From assembly GCF_030056665.1 (NCBI RefSeq), contig NZ_JASHIG010000027.1: a stretch of 64,000 nucleotides of DNA. One strand, given 5' to 3'. Under the pieces are notes generated by a model, which was not told the origin of the DNA, ran no database searches, and was given only the letters and a program-made list of their open reading frames with translations. Both the position numbers and the translations under genes were made by a program. How positions within the stretch are numbered: the first letter of the stretch is position 1; each line of letters starts with the position of its first letter. Positions 1 to 8,306 of the stretch are shown here, in pieces. Source of the DNA: Flectobacillus roseus. Its GTDB lineage: Bacteria > Bacteroidota > Bacteroidia > Cytophagales > Spirosomataceae.

Positions 1-587
1 TCTCGATGCGTTACATACGGAGGGTTGCTAACAATTATGTCAAAAAGCTTATCTGATTGCTCAAATTGATAAGCCAAAATATCCTTATGAATAAATTGAA
101 CACCTGCTTGGTGGCGCTCATTATTTTGCTTGGCAATACTCAATGCTTCTTCCGAAATATCATAAGCAATAACAGCGCCATTTTGTATTTCGCAAGCAAT
201 AGTAATAGCAATACATCCTGTACCAGTACCAATATCCAACACAGATGCGGTATGTCCTAAACTTTTGGCAAAAGAAACAATAGGTTCGATTAGCTCCTCG
301 GTCTCGGGACGAGGAATAAGTGTGGATGGACTAACATGAAAAAGTCTTCCGTAAAAATCTCCTACGCCTAATACATACTGTATGGGCTCGAAGGATTTGA
401 TACGTGCCACAAGCGGTGCAAAATCTATATTAACTTCTATAGGTTTGTCAATCAGAATGTCTGTTTTTGAAAGACCCACAAGCGTATCAAGCAAAAGATA
501 GACCATGCTTTTTGCTTCGTTTTCTGAGTAAACTGCCGTAATTTCGGCTACCAAATCCGCAAATAGTTGCTTGGAGGATTGAATCAT
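1..587 (-). CDS. prmC: Release factor glutamine methyltransferase PrmC (HemK), C-terminus cut by window edge
   Basis: PrmC uses S-adenosylmethionine to methylate the glutamine of the GGQ motif in peptide chain release factors. I translated the minus strand: it starts MIQSSKQLFADLV at an ATG at 585-587, shows the RPETEEL motif near residue 95, the SAM-binding stretch VLDIGTGTGCIAI, and the catalytic NPPY motif right at the window edge (VSNPPYVTHRE). About 195 residues are present; the family is usually about 280 residues, so some 90 C-terminal residues lie outside the window. It is divergent from ribD, with a 174-bp gap that should hold both promoters. Family assignment is firm because the NPPY and RPETE motifs are in register. 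Confidence 0.93.
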   Translation of the reverse strand, partial: MIQSSKQLFADLVAEITAVYSENEAKSMVYLLLDTLVGLSKTDILIDKPIEVNIDFAPLVARIKSFEPIQYVLGVGDFYGRLFHVSPSTLIPRPETEELIEPIVSFAKSLGHTASVLDIGTGTGCIAITIACEIQNGAVIAYDISEEALSIAKQNNERHQAGVQFIHKDILAYQFEQSDKLFDIIVSNPPYVTHR

Positions 588-761
588 GGAAAATAGTATG
601 TTTTGAGCTATGAGGTACTCGTTTTAGCTTTGTGCAAAGGTGTTTTGTTGTAAGCATGTGCAAAAAAAACAAGAGCTATTGAGAAAAATAAAGTGGCTTA
701 GCCTTTGTACCTATGTTTAAATATGCTTCATTTTTATTGATGAATATACAAAATTACAGAA

Positions 762-1820
762 ATGTCGAAGAATAATCATGTTTTGAACGACGCTCAAATA
801 AAAGCCTTTATGCAACGAGCGCTCGATCTAGCCCAATTGGGAGCAGGAAATGTATCTCCGAACCCCATGGTAGGATGCGTAATTGTACATCAAGGAAAAA
901 TAATAGGGGAAGGTTGGCATCAACGTTATGGGCATTGGCATGCCGAGGTGAATGCGGTAGCAGATGTAAAAGATCAAAGCCTTTTGCCCGAATCAGAGGT
1001 TTTTGTGACGCTTGAACCTTGTTCGCATTTTGGCAAAACACCTCCTTGCGCTGATTTGTTAGTGAAACATCAGGTTCGTAGAGTATATATCTGTAACGAT
1101 GACCCCAATCCCTTAGTAGCAGGAAAAGGTATCCAAAAATTGAGAGATGCAGGAATTGAAGTCATATCGGGTATTTTAGAAGAAAAAGGACGTGTATTGA
1201 ATCGACGTTTTTTTACCTTTTTTGAAAAAAAACGACCTTATATTATCCTTAAATGGGCGGAGTCGACTGATGGTAAAATAGCCTTACCCGATTTCCAAGC
1301 GGTTCAAATTTCTAATGCATTATCCAGACGTTGGACACACCGATTGCGCTCGGAGGAGGATGCCATTATGGTGGGCACACGAACGGCACAATACGATAAC
1401 CCTTCGCTGAATACACGTTTTTGGACTGGTAAAAATCCGATAAGAGTGTTGATTGATAAACATTTACAAGTGGCGGAGGATTCGGCTATTTATGCAGGAG
1501 CAACGCCTACAATTTGCTATAATTCCATCAAGTCCGAACAGAAAGGGCATATTTCCTATGTCCAAATGAATTCTGAAAACTCTTGGCTTCCGATGATTTT
1601 AGATGATTTGTACCAACGAAAAATCCAGTCGGTCATCGTTGAAGGAGGCACAGCCTTGTTACAGTCTTGTATTGATTCTCATTTGTGGGACGAAGCGTAT
1701 CGTTGGATAAGTCCGCAAGCGATAGGAGAGGGCATCGCAGCACCAATACTAACAGAAGGCTTGGTTGATAGAAAAGAAATAGGTGATAATAGTTTGTGGA
1801 GATATTCGATTGAACAATAA
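762..1820 (+). CDS. ribD: Bifunctional riboflavin biosynthesis protein RibD (deaminase/reductase)
   Basis: RibD carries out the second and third steps of riboflavin synthesis: deamination of the pyrimidinone intermediate, then NADPH-dependent reduction of the ribosyl side chain. The N-terminal half is a zinc cytidine-deaminase domain with the HAE motif near residue 67 (GHWHAEVNAV) and the PCSHFGKTPPC zinc motif near residue 93. The C-terminal half (from about residue 160, YIILKWAESTDGKIA) is the reductase, with VGTRTAQYDNPSLNTR near residue 205 and IVEGGTALLQS near residue 298. At 352 residues it has the normal full length of the fused enzyme. It stands alone and converges on aroE, the two stops being separated by a hairpin-forming repeat. 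Confidence 0.95.
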   Translation: MSKNNHVLNDAQIKAFMQRALDLAQLGAGNVSPNPMVGCVIVHQGKIIGEGWHQRYGHWHAEVNAVADVKDQSLLPESEVFVTLEPCSHFGKTPPCADLLVKHQVRRVYICNDDPNPLVAGKGIQKLRDAGIEVISGILEEKGRVLNRRFFTFFEKKRPYIILKWAESTDGKIALPDFQAVQISNALSRRWTHRLRSEEDAIMVGTRTAQYDNPSLNTRFWTGKNPIRVLIDKHLQVAEDSAIYAGATPTICYNSIKSEQKGHISYVQMNSENSWLPMILDDLYQRKIQSVIVEGGTALLQSCIDSHLWDEAYRWISPQAIGEGIAAPILTEGLVDRKEIGDNSLWRYSIEQ

Positions 1821-1824
1821 AATT

Positions 1825-1900
1825 GATTTCGGATATGGGATTTTGATTTCGGATTGAATAAAAGTTTAAATCCAAAATCAAAAATCCCCAATCCAAAATC
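1825..1900. repeat. Inverted repeat of GATTTCGGA type between convergent ribD and aroE
   Basis: Left arm 1825-1855 (GATTTCGGATATGGGATTTT, then GATTTCGGATT) pairs with right arm 1869-1900 with about five mismatches in some 31 positions. It fills almost the whole gap between the two stop codons. It probably acts as a bidirectional terminator. The word TTTTGATTTCGGA recurs at 17053-17110, again between convergent genes. Confidence 0.5.
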
Positions 1901-1904
1901 GTAT

Positions 1905-2660
1905 CTAGCTATTCCAGATTTCCCAAGCTTTTTCGGCTTGTCCGTGTAACATTTCTAGTCCGAAATGAACACCACGCACGCCAGCTTCAGTGCCTTTTTT
2001 CAAAAACAAAGTTTCGAGTGGGTTATACACAATATCGTATAATAAATGCTTTCCACTCAATAATTCGTAAGGAATAGCGGGACAATTCTCTACTTTCGGA
2101 TACATTCCTAGTGGAGTAGTATTCACAATGAACAAGTGCTCAGACATTACTTCTGGCGTTAGTTCTTCATAGGTAATCGTATCATTTTCTTTGGTACGAG
2201 AAACCAATTGCACTTTCAAACCCAAGTCTTCTAAGGCTACGATAATGGCTTTGGCTGCACCACCTTTTCCAAGTACTAGCGCTTTTTTAGGAGCGATTTC
2301 ATTAAACGCATCCCATTTTTCGAGCGTCCATCTAAAGCCCCAGTAGTCGGTATTAAAGCCTTTTGTTTTACCATTCTCCAAAAACTTAATGGTATTCACA
2401 GCACCAATTTTGCTTGCGGCTGGGTCGATTTCGTCGAGATATGCCATCACATTTTGTTTGTGAGGAATTGTCACATTCAAGCCTTTTAGCTCACCTGCAT
2501 GTGATTGAAGCAAAGCAGGGAAGTCTTCAATATTTTCGAGCTCAAATTTCTCATACGTATGTGTCTGAGAGAGACCAATTTTTTCAAATTTCTCTGTAAA
2601 ATATCCTTTCGAGAACGAATGCCCCAAAGGAAAACCAATAAGACCAAATAAATTTTTCAT
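1905..2660 (-). CDS. aroE: Shikimate dehydrogenase (NADP+)
   Basis: AroE reduces 3-dehydroshikimate to shikimate with NADPH in aromatic amino acid synthesis. The start MKNLFGLIGFPLGHSFSKGYF carries the substrate-binding S-S/K region; the catalytic Lys lies in NVTIPHKQNVMAYLDE near residue 68, the Asp in GFNTDYWGF near residue 105, and the nucleotide fold in ALVLGKGGAAKAI near residue 128. The C-terminal GLEMLHGQAEKAWEIW is typical. It has 251 residues, close to the short AroE form common in Bacteroidota. It is followed downstream by the convergent ribD; the dedA-like gene upstream is on the same strand, 112 bp away. Confidence 0.95.
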   Translation of the reverse strand: MKNLFGLIGFPLGHSFSKGYFTEKFEKIGLSQTHTYEKFELENIEDFPALLQSHAGELKGLNVTIPHKQNVMAYLDEIDPAASKIGAVNTIKFLENGKTKGFNTDYWGFRWTLEKWDAFNEIAPKKALVLGKGGAAKAIIVALEDLGLKVQLVSRTKENDTITYEELTPEVMSEHLFIVNTTPLGMYPKVENCPAIPYELLSGKHLLYDIVYNPLETLFLKKGTEAGVRGVHFGLEMLHGQAEKAWEIWNS

Positions 2661-2772
2661 AGCGTAAAAATAAACAAAGAGGCAATAGTACGAAAACTTT
2701 TGCCTCTTTGATGAAATAGTACTTTATATGATAGGAGTAAAAAGCGTGTATTGACACGTCTTACTTAAGAAG

Positions 2773-3423
2773 TTACTTTTGACTAAATTGACTTTTTACA
2801 AAACCAATAACCATTGGCAATACTGAAATACCAACGATACCAAGTACTACTTTTTCGAAGTTGTGTTTTACCCACTCGTTATTACCCAAGAAGTATCCCA
2901 ACAAAGTAATTGAAGTAACCCATACAATAGCACCAACTACACAGAATGTAATGTATTTGCCATATTTCATACTACCTGCTCCCGCTACAAATGGCGCTAC
3001 AGTACGTACGATAGGTACAAAACGAGCCATAATAACGGTTTGACCGCCATTTTTTTCGTAAAACTCTTCTGTTTTAATAATGTGCTCACGTTTTAAGAAG
3101 AGAATTTTATCTTTTGATTTAACAAAGTCACTCAAATATTTTCCTACAAAATAATTCACATTGTCGCCCAAAAGCGCTGCACCAATCAACAATGGAATGA
3201 CGAAAGTAATATCAATTTTGCCACCTGTTGCAGGAGCTGCCAATACACCAATCGCAAATAAAAGCGAATCGCCTGGTAACAAAGGCATAACTACCAAACC
3301 AGTTTCGGCAAATACGATTAAGAACAGCAAACCATACGTAAGCGTACCGTTGTCAGTGATAAACTGCGTAAGGGCAGTTAAAGGATCTTTGAGAAGTTGT
3401 AATACAAATTGAATAATTTCCAT
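2773..3423 (-). CDS. DedA/VTT family membrane protein
   Basis: DedA proteins are polytopic inner-membrane proteins; some family members flip undecaprenyl phosphate or phosphatidylethanolamine. The 216-residue protein has the family layout: re-entrant region with FAETGLVVMPLLPGDSLLF near residue 38-57, GAALLGDNVNYFVGKYLS near 82-99, then the RFVPIVRTVAPFVAGAGSM signature near 133-151 containing the conserved Arg and Pro residues, and a final hydrophobic helix. The start MEIIQFVLQLLKDP follows a 176-bp gap from the gene upstream. A second, more distant VTT-fold protein lies at 48641. The substrate cannot be told from sequence. Confidence 0.88.
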   Translation of the reverse strand: MEIIQFVLQLLKDPLTALTQFITDNGTLTYGLLFLIVFAETGLVVMPLLPGDSLLFAIGVLAAPATGGKIDITFVIPLLIGAALLGDNVNYFVGKYLSDFVKSKDKILFLKREHIIKTEEFYEKNGGQTVIMARFVPIVRTVAPFVAGAGSMKYGKYITFCVVGAIVWVTSITLLGYFLGNNEWVKHNFEKVVLGIVGISVLPMVIGFVKSQFSQK

Positions 3424-3599
3424 TGTTTGGGAAGATTTACAATGTCCAAATGAGGCTTGGAGTAAATAGTGAAAGTAAACTACAAAAGTAAAGAAGAGTA
3501 ACCTTTGTATGGTATGATAGTGAGAATCTTAATCAAAAAATAAAAAAGAATGATTGAGCAAATGTTGCTTTTGCCCAATCATTCTTTGAAGGACAATAA

Positions 3600-4364
3600 T
3601 TATTTTTTATCCAAGAAATGAGAGAATGTATCGCCTCTCAAGCCCAAACGGATTGTTTCTAATGAAATAACTTCATGCGGAGCAATATTCCCAACGTTTA
3701 CGTTAGCGCCAACCAACTTCACAAACCAAACTTGTTGAGATTTTTGAGGAGCTTCCCAAATGATTTTTTCTTCTGGAATTTCTGTCAAAATTTCTTCTAC
3801 CAAACCTTGACGCACTTCACCCGATGCACGGAACAACCCTACGTTTCCACCTTCACGAGCTTCACCGATTACTTTCCAAGCACCCGCTTCCAACTCCGCT
3901 TTCATCAATTTAATCCATTTGTATGGAGGAATGATTTTTGCTTCATCTTTTGAGCCTACTTCCGAAAGTACTGTTACTTGTTTAGCTAAAGTTTGGATAT
4001 ATCCACATTTGTCATCTTGTTCCATGTCCAAAGAACCGTCCGAAACCTCTGCGTATTCCATCCCATATTGGTCTAAAACACGACGGTATTCGTCAAATTG
4101 ACCTCTTACCACAAATGCCTCAAACAGAGTACCCCCAAAATAAACAGGGATGCCCGCTGATTTATACAAAGCCAATTTATCTTTTAGGTTTGGAGTCACA
4201 AAAGAGGTTGCCCAACCCAACTTCACTATATCGGTATATCCAGAGCCAAGCTCCAAGAAATCTTCAACTTGTCTGAGACTAAGCCCTTTGTCCATTACCA
4301 TTGTCAAACCTTTTTGACGTGGCTTTTCAGTTCTCTCGGGAATCTGGTTAAGTGGGTAATTCAT
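3600..4364 (-). CDS. Phosphosulfolactate synthase family protein (ComA-like)
   Basis: ComA-type enzymes add sulfite to phosphoenolpyruvate to give (2R)-phospho-3-sulfolactate, the first step of methanogen coenzyme M synthesis; bacterial homologues make sulfolactate for other uses. The (beta/alpha)8-type sequence shows the family motifs KPRQKGLTMVMDKGL near residue 16, VKLGWATSF near residue 47, VYFGGTLFEAF near residue 74, EVSDGSLDM near residue 106, and GNVGLFRASGEVR near residue 174. Its 254 residues match the family length. It stands alone, with a 592-bp gap upstream. Because Cytophagia are known for sulfonolipids, a sulfonate-lipid role is possible, but nothing beside it in the window confirms that. 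Confidence 0.85.
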   Translation of the reverse strand: MNYPLNQIPERTEKPRQKGLTMVMDKGLSLRQVEDFLELGSGYTDIVKLGWATSFVTPNLKDKLALYKSAGIPVYFGGTLFEAFVVRGQFDEYRRVLDQYGMEYAEVSDGSLDMEQDDKCGYIQTLAKQVTVLSEVGSKDEAKIIPPYKWIKLMKAELEAGAWKVIGEAREGGNVGLFRASGEVRQGLVEEILTEIPEEKIIWEAPQKSQQVWFVKLVGANVNVGNIAPHEVISLETIRLGLRGDTFSHFLDKK

Positions 4365-4647
4365 ATTTTTTGAAATTTCTGGGATTAAATATTTGGTTTT
4401 CAGAACAACAATGTTGTGCTTGTTGCACTTATTCAGAATAATTAATTCGTTTGATTGAATAATGAGGTAATTCGAACGTGCAATTTTGCAAAATTAGAAA
4501 TATCTTCCAAATGGCACAAACTACTATTTTACTAGATTGTCTTTAAATAATAATTGCTTTTAGTTAAATTTCTGTAAATCAGAAGTTTAATTTTTTTGAA
4601 AAAATAATTTTTCATAGATTTTTCAAAAAATATTATCAAAAATTTGT

Positions 4648-4668
4648 TTACTAAACACTGTTTAGTAA
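4648..4668. promoter_or_regulatory. Perfect 21-bp palindrome, probable TetR operator
   Basis: Arms TTACTAAACA and TGTTTAGTAA are exact reverse complements around one central C. It lies 289 bp before the DUF2147 gene in the 592-bp gap 4365-4956, which is otherwise AT-rich with no gene. The size and symmetry are typical of TetR-family operators, and a TetR gene follows at 5453. A diverged copy precedes the tolC-like gene at 6827. Confidence 0.7.
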
Positions 4669-4956
4669 TTTTACATTGTTATAAAAATGAAAGACGATAA
4701 AATATTAATCTTCAAAGCATATTTATAACTCTGAGAATAACTAGAACTACCTTACCCTAAATCGTTTAGGAAATAATAATACTCACATTATCCTAAACTT
4801 AGTATCTTGATGACCCAAATCTCATTCCTATTTTGATTAAATATATTATAAGTATTTTTGTCCTATAGTTTTAGTAGAATTTAATACAAAGATTACAAAA
4901 TCTTCCGAATCTCAAGCCTTGAAAACAAAACCTTTTAATAATAATCATACAAACTC

Positions 4957-5379
4957 ATGAAAAAGCTATTATTTATTCTTGCTACCTTGTTATTTACTAT
5001 ACAAATCGTACAGGCTCAAAACCCTACCAAGGACGCCGTGTTGGGTGAATGGCTATCTGAAAGTAAAGACGGTAAGGTGTTGATATTTAAACAAGGAGAA
5101 AAGTATTTTGGTAAACTTTCTTGGATAAAGGACGCAAACAAAAAAGATGTAAATAATCCTGATGCATCGTTGCGTAGTCAACCTTTATTAGGATTGGTGA
5201 TTCTGAAAAATTTTGAGTTTACAGGAAAAGCATGGGAAGAAGGGAGTATTTATGACCCTAAAAATGGCAAAAGCTATTCATGCAATATGAAACTTAAAAA
5301 AGCAGATGAATTAGAAATCAGAGGCTTTGTGGGCGTTTCGTTACTGGGACGTACTACTGTGTGGACAAAAGTGAAATAA
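4957..5379 (+). CDS. Secreted DUF2147 family protein
   Basis: A 140-residue exported protein of the DUF2147 family, whose function is not established. Residues 1-20 are a signal peptide (MKKLLFILATLLFTIQIVQA, cleavage before QNP). The mature part begins with VLGEWLSESKDGKVLIF and has GKLSWIKDANKKDVNNPD, PLLGLVIL and GFVGVSLLGRTTVWTKV, the features of this lipocalin-sized beta fold. It is followed after 73 bp by the TetR regulator on the same strand, so it may be cotranscribed with it from the promoter region that contains the palindrome at 4648. Confidence 0.85.
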   Translation: MKKLLFILATLLFTIQIVQAQNPTKDAVLGEWLSESKDGKVLIFKQGEKYFGKLSWIKDANKKDVNNPDASLRSQPLLGLVILKNFEFTGKAWEEGSIYDPKNGKSYSCNMKLKKADELEIRGFVGVSLLGRTTVWTKVK

Positions 5380-5452
5380 GCCTGCTACCTGTTGGGAATG
5401 CCTATACACTTTGCGTAAATTTGCCTGCATACTAAGATTGGTTTATTAAGAA

Positions 5453-6085
5453 ATGGGTATTTTAGAAAGAAAAGAACGCGAAAAACTTGAATTAAAGCAG
5501 CGAATTTTGGAAGCTGCTAAAGAAATCTTTATCAAAGAAGGCTTTGATAAGGCTTCTATTCGAGCTATTGCTGATAAAATAGAATATAGTCCAGCTACCA
5601 TTTATCTTCATTATAAGGATAAAGATGAGTTGTTTTATGCGGTACATGAATTAGGTTTTGATAAATTGTCCGAAATGACTCGTCCCGTTGAAAGTATCGA
5701 AGATGGTTTTCAACAACTGCGTATGAGAGGACTGATTTACTTAAAATTCGCTTTCGAAAACCCTGAGCTATACGACTTGATGTTTATAAAAGACGCGCCT
5801 ATGCACGCTCTCAAAAAACAAGAAGCTGGCTGGGATTGTGGCATGCACAATTTTGTGGCACTACAAAAAAACTTGGCGCTCTGTATCGAACAAGGCTCTG
5901 TTTTACCAGCCGACATCGATGTATTGTCTATGTCAATCTGGTCTTATGTTCATGGTTTGGTATCATTAAATATCAGAGGACGATTTGAACCATTTTGTGA
6001 ACTAAATCCAGAAATACAGCTTGAAAAGCTCATAGGAGAGTCGTTGGACTTCATGTTGAATCTTATAAAAAAGAGAAATGAGTAA
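5453..6085 (+). CDS. TetR/AcrR family transcriptional regulator
   Basis: A 210-residue repressor-type protein. The N-terminal TetR_N helix-turn-helix is clear at residues 13-60: ILEAAKEIFIKEGFDKASIR, AIADKIEYSPATIYLHYKDK. The remaining helical part would bind the inducer; its ligand is unknown. Its last 8 bases overlap the start of the thioesterase gene, so the two are translationally coupled. An RND efflux operon follows 780 bp downstream, and matching palindromes stand before the upstream DUF2147 gene and before the efflux operon. The natural reading is that it represses its own unit and the pump. Confidence 0.93.
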   Translation: MGILERKEREKLELKQRILEAAKEIFIKEGFDKASIRAIADKIEYSPATIYLHYKDKDELFYAVHELGFDKLSEMTRPVESIEDGFQQLRMRGLIYLKFAFENPELYDLMFIKDAPMHALKKQEAGWDCGMHNFVALQKNLALCIEQGSVLPADIDVLSMSIWSYVHGLVSLNIRGRFEPFCELNPEIQLEKLIGESLDFMLNLIKKRNE

Positions 6086-6521
6086 TAAACACGCATTAGA
6101 GGTTTTTAAAGAATATATTGGTACTCGTGTAGCCGAAAAAAGTATTTCGCCAGTGGCCAAATTTCTAGACGGTGTTTTGGTAGGGGTTCACGACCATGGT
6201 ATCGAAATAGAATACCAAGTCAAAGAAGAAATGGTAAATCCTGCTCGTATCCTACATGGTGGTATTGCTGCTACGATGTTGGACGATATTATTGGGATGA
6301 CTGTTTTTATGATGGGCAATGGTGTTTTTTACAGTACTGTCAATCTTTCGGTAGATTACCTTTTTAGCGCACGACTAGGCGAGACCGTTCGCGTAAAATC
6401 TAAGATTGTAAGAATGGGAAAGAAAATCGCTCATGCAGAAGGCGAAATTCGTAACCAAAATGATATTTTAATTGCAAAATGTACAACCAATTTGGTGGCA
6501 ACAAGCAATACTATTAAATAG
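6078..6521 (+). CDS. PaaI-like hotdog-fold thioesterase
   Basis: A 147-residue single hotdog-domain protein of the PaaI/YbgC-like acyl-CoA thioesterase group. The family signature ARILHGGIAATMLDDIIGMT at residues 55-74 holds the HGG turn and the acidic residue on the central helix; the YSTVNLSVDYLFSARLGETV strand region follows. The ATG overlaps the end of the TetR gene by 8 bases. In this context it may hydrolyse the thioester of an inducer or of a fatty acyl compound handled by the neighbouring pump, but the substrate is not visible in the sequence. Confidence 0.87.
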   Translation: MSNKHALEVFKEYIGTRVAEKSISPVAKFLDGVLVGVHDHGIEIEYQVKEEMVNPARILHGGIAATMLDDIIGMTVFMMGNGVFYSTVNLSVDYLFSARLGETVRVKSKIVRMGKKIAHAEGEIRNQNDILIAKCTTNLVATSNTIK

Positions 6522-6523
6522 TT

Positions 6524-6565
6524 TTAGTTACTTTGTCTTTGAATCTTTGAAAGACCAGTAACTAA
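6524..6565. terminator. Hairpin after the TetR-thioesterase unit
   Basis: Arms TTAGTTACT and AGTAACTAA with an inner GTCTTT/AAAGAC stem begin 3 bases after the thioesterase stop. There is no strong T-run, so it may be a processing or weak termination hairpin. Confidence 0.5.
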
Positions 6566-6650
6566 CTGATTTTAAGGATTTACAAAGTGAATTAAGCAGT
6601 AAAGATTTAACAGTTTACTTAAGCTGAAAAAATCTAAAAATCCCCTAGAA

Positions 6651-6683
6651 AGACCTGTGGGCAGCAAAATCTCCCACAGGTCT
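6651..6683. repeat. Perfect 11-bp inverted repeat, AGACCTGTGGG arms
   Basis: AGACCTGTGGG and CCCACAGGTCT flank an 11-base loop in the 344-bp gap between the thioesterase and the tolC-like gene. It is not followed by T residues. It resembles the short intergenic hairpins scattered in this genome. The rest of the gap holds no gene. Confidence 0.5.
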
Positions 6684-6826
6684 GACTTATGACAGCTTTT
6701 GGCATTCAGCTTGAGCAGTCAGCCTGCATTAGTATACTTTACTCCTAGTGCTGATAGCCAAAACCCGATAGATCAAAGCTCATTCGGCATTGATTCCTCA
6801 TGAATTGATGCTTTTTATTTACTCTT

Positions 6827-6847
6827 TTACTGAACAGTGTTTATAAA
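6827..6847. promoter_or_regulatory. Second, diverged copy of the TetR palindrome before the efflux operon
   Basis: TTACTGAACA, a central G and TGTTTATAAA match the perfect site at 4648 in 17 or 18 of 21 positions, depending on strand. It ends 18 bp before the tolC-like start codon, a position where a bound repressor would block transcription. Confidence 0.6.
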
Positions 6848-6865
6848 ATTATAAATGTTTAATAC

Positions 6866-8230
6866 ATGAAACCTATGAAGTATTATCTATCCTTAGTGTG
6901 CTGTTGGCTCGCTTATGGAACTATGGCTCAATCAGAAGTACTCAATCAGTATGTACAAGAAGGACTACAAAATAGTCAAACACTCAAGCAGCAACGTTTT
7001 CAGCTACAAAAAGCCATTTGGGCTTTGGATGAAGCCAAAAGTTTGTTCAAACCTGCCGTGAATTTCAATACGACTGTCTCTTCTGCATTGGGTGGCCGTA
7101 CGATTGATATTCCTGTGGGGGATTTGGTAAACCCTGTATATGCGACGCTCAATCGCTTGACTAACTCAAATGCTTTTCCACAAATCTCAAATGTGAGTGA
7201 GCAATTGATTCCAAAGGACTTTTATGACATGCGATTCAAGACCTCAATGCCTTTGATTAATGCTGAACTTAAGTATAATCAAAGCATCAAAAAGGAACTG
7301 ATTGGTTTACAGCAATCCGAAACCAATGTCTATAAACGTGAATTGGTCAAAGATATAAAAATGGCCTATTTCAATTATTTGAAAGCTACTGAGGCATTGA
7401 GTATTTATGAAAATGCTTTACGTCTACTTCGTGAAAGTGAGCGTGTCAACCAAGCGTTGATTCAAAATGGTATGGCTAACCCGACGGTTTCTATTCGTAC
7501 CAAAAACGAAATTGCCAGTATCGAATCAGAAGTAGAAGCTGCCAAAGGAACACAGAAAAACGCAGCAGCCTATTTCAATTTCTTGTTGAATCGTGAGTTT
7601 ACGCAGGAAATCAAAGTTGACTCCAGTTTTAAAAATGTTGTAATTCCTGCTAAAATAGACTTAGCCCACCGTGAAGAAATTGACAAGCTTGAAACCAATT
7701 TGAATATCAATAAGCAAATCTTAAAATTGAGCCAGTCCTACAACCAACCCAAAATAGGAGCATCTTTGGATTTAGGTTCTCAAGGTCGTTTTGCTCAAAT
7801 TGCTTCGGCAGATAAGAATTTTATTTCTCCCAATGCCTTTTTCTTGATTGGAGTATCAATTGACTTACCTGTATATTCCTCAGGACGAAATCAGTTGAAA
7901 GTAAAACAAGCCGAAATGGATGTCGCTACCGCAGATACGCAATTACAGCAAGTCAAAAATCAACTTGATTTACAAAATATTTTAGCGCAAAATGCTTTGA
8001 TGGCTGCCAAAGAAATTCACCAATCCAAAGCAAATCAGATAAGTTCGGCACAGCGCTATTATCGTGATATGATGCGCCGTTACAAAGAAGGCAATCTTAG
8101 TTTTATAGAGCTACTAGATGCCCAGACCCAACTGACTCGCACTCAATTGCAGCAAGTGATAGCTCAATATGATGTTTGGCTCAAATGGGTAGAACTCGAA
8201 CGCAGTGCTGCCGCTTTTGACTTGAAATAA
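6866..8230 (+). CDS. TolC-family outer membrane efflux protein
   Basis: This is the outer-membrane channel of the tripartite pump encoded with the next two genes. The N-terminus is a signal peptide ending near MAQSEV (residue 21-24). The rest is the TolC layout: two long coiled-coil repeats, each with leucine/glutamine-rich helices (LQKAIWALDEAKSLFKPAV near residue 47 and VKQAEMDVATADTQLQQVKN near residue 350), and near the end YKEGNLSFIELLDAQTQLTR, the usual C-terminal signature. Length is 454 residues, normal for the family. An alternative ATG lies three codons in. An operator-like palindrome stands just upstream. Confidence 0.93.
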   Translation: MKPMKYYLSLVCCWLAYGTMAQSEVLNQYVQEGLQNSQTLKQQRFQLQKAIWALDEAKSLFKPAVNFNTTVSSALGGRTIDIPVGDLVNPVYATLNRLTNSNAFPQISNVSEQLIPKDFYDMRFKTSMPLINAELKYNQSIKKELIGLQQSETNVYKRELVKDIKMAYFNYLKATEALSIYENALRLLRESERVNQALIQNGMANPTVSIRTKNEIASIESEVEAAKGTQKNAAAYFNFLLNREFTQEIKVDSSFKNVVIPAKIDLAHREEIDKLETNLNINKQILKLSQSYNQPKIGASLDLGSQGRFAQIASADKNFISPNAFFLIGVSIDLPVYSSGRNQLKVKQAEMDVATADTQLQQVKNQLDLQNILAQNALMAAKEIHQSKANQISSAQRYYRDMMRRYKEGNLSFIELLDAQTQLTRTQLQQVIAQYDVWLKWVELERSAAAFDLK

Positions 8231-8306
8231 AAAGACATAGCGCTTGAAGCATAAATAAAAATCTAAAAATCTCTTTAGCCTTGTGCTAAGTAAAATCCTC
8301 TTGAAA

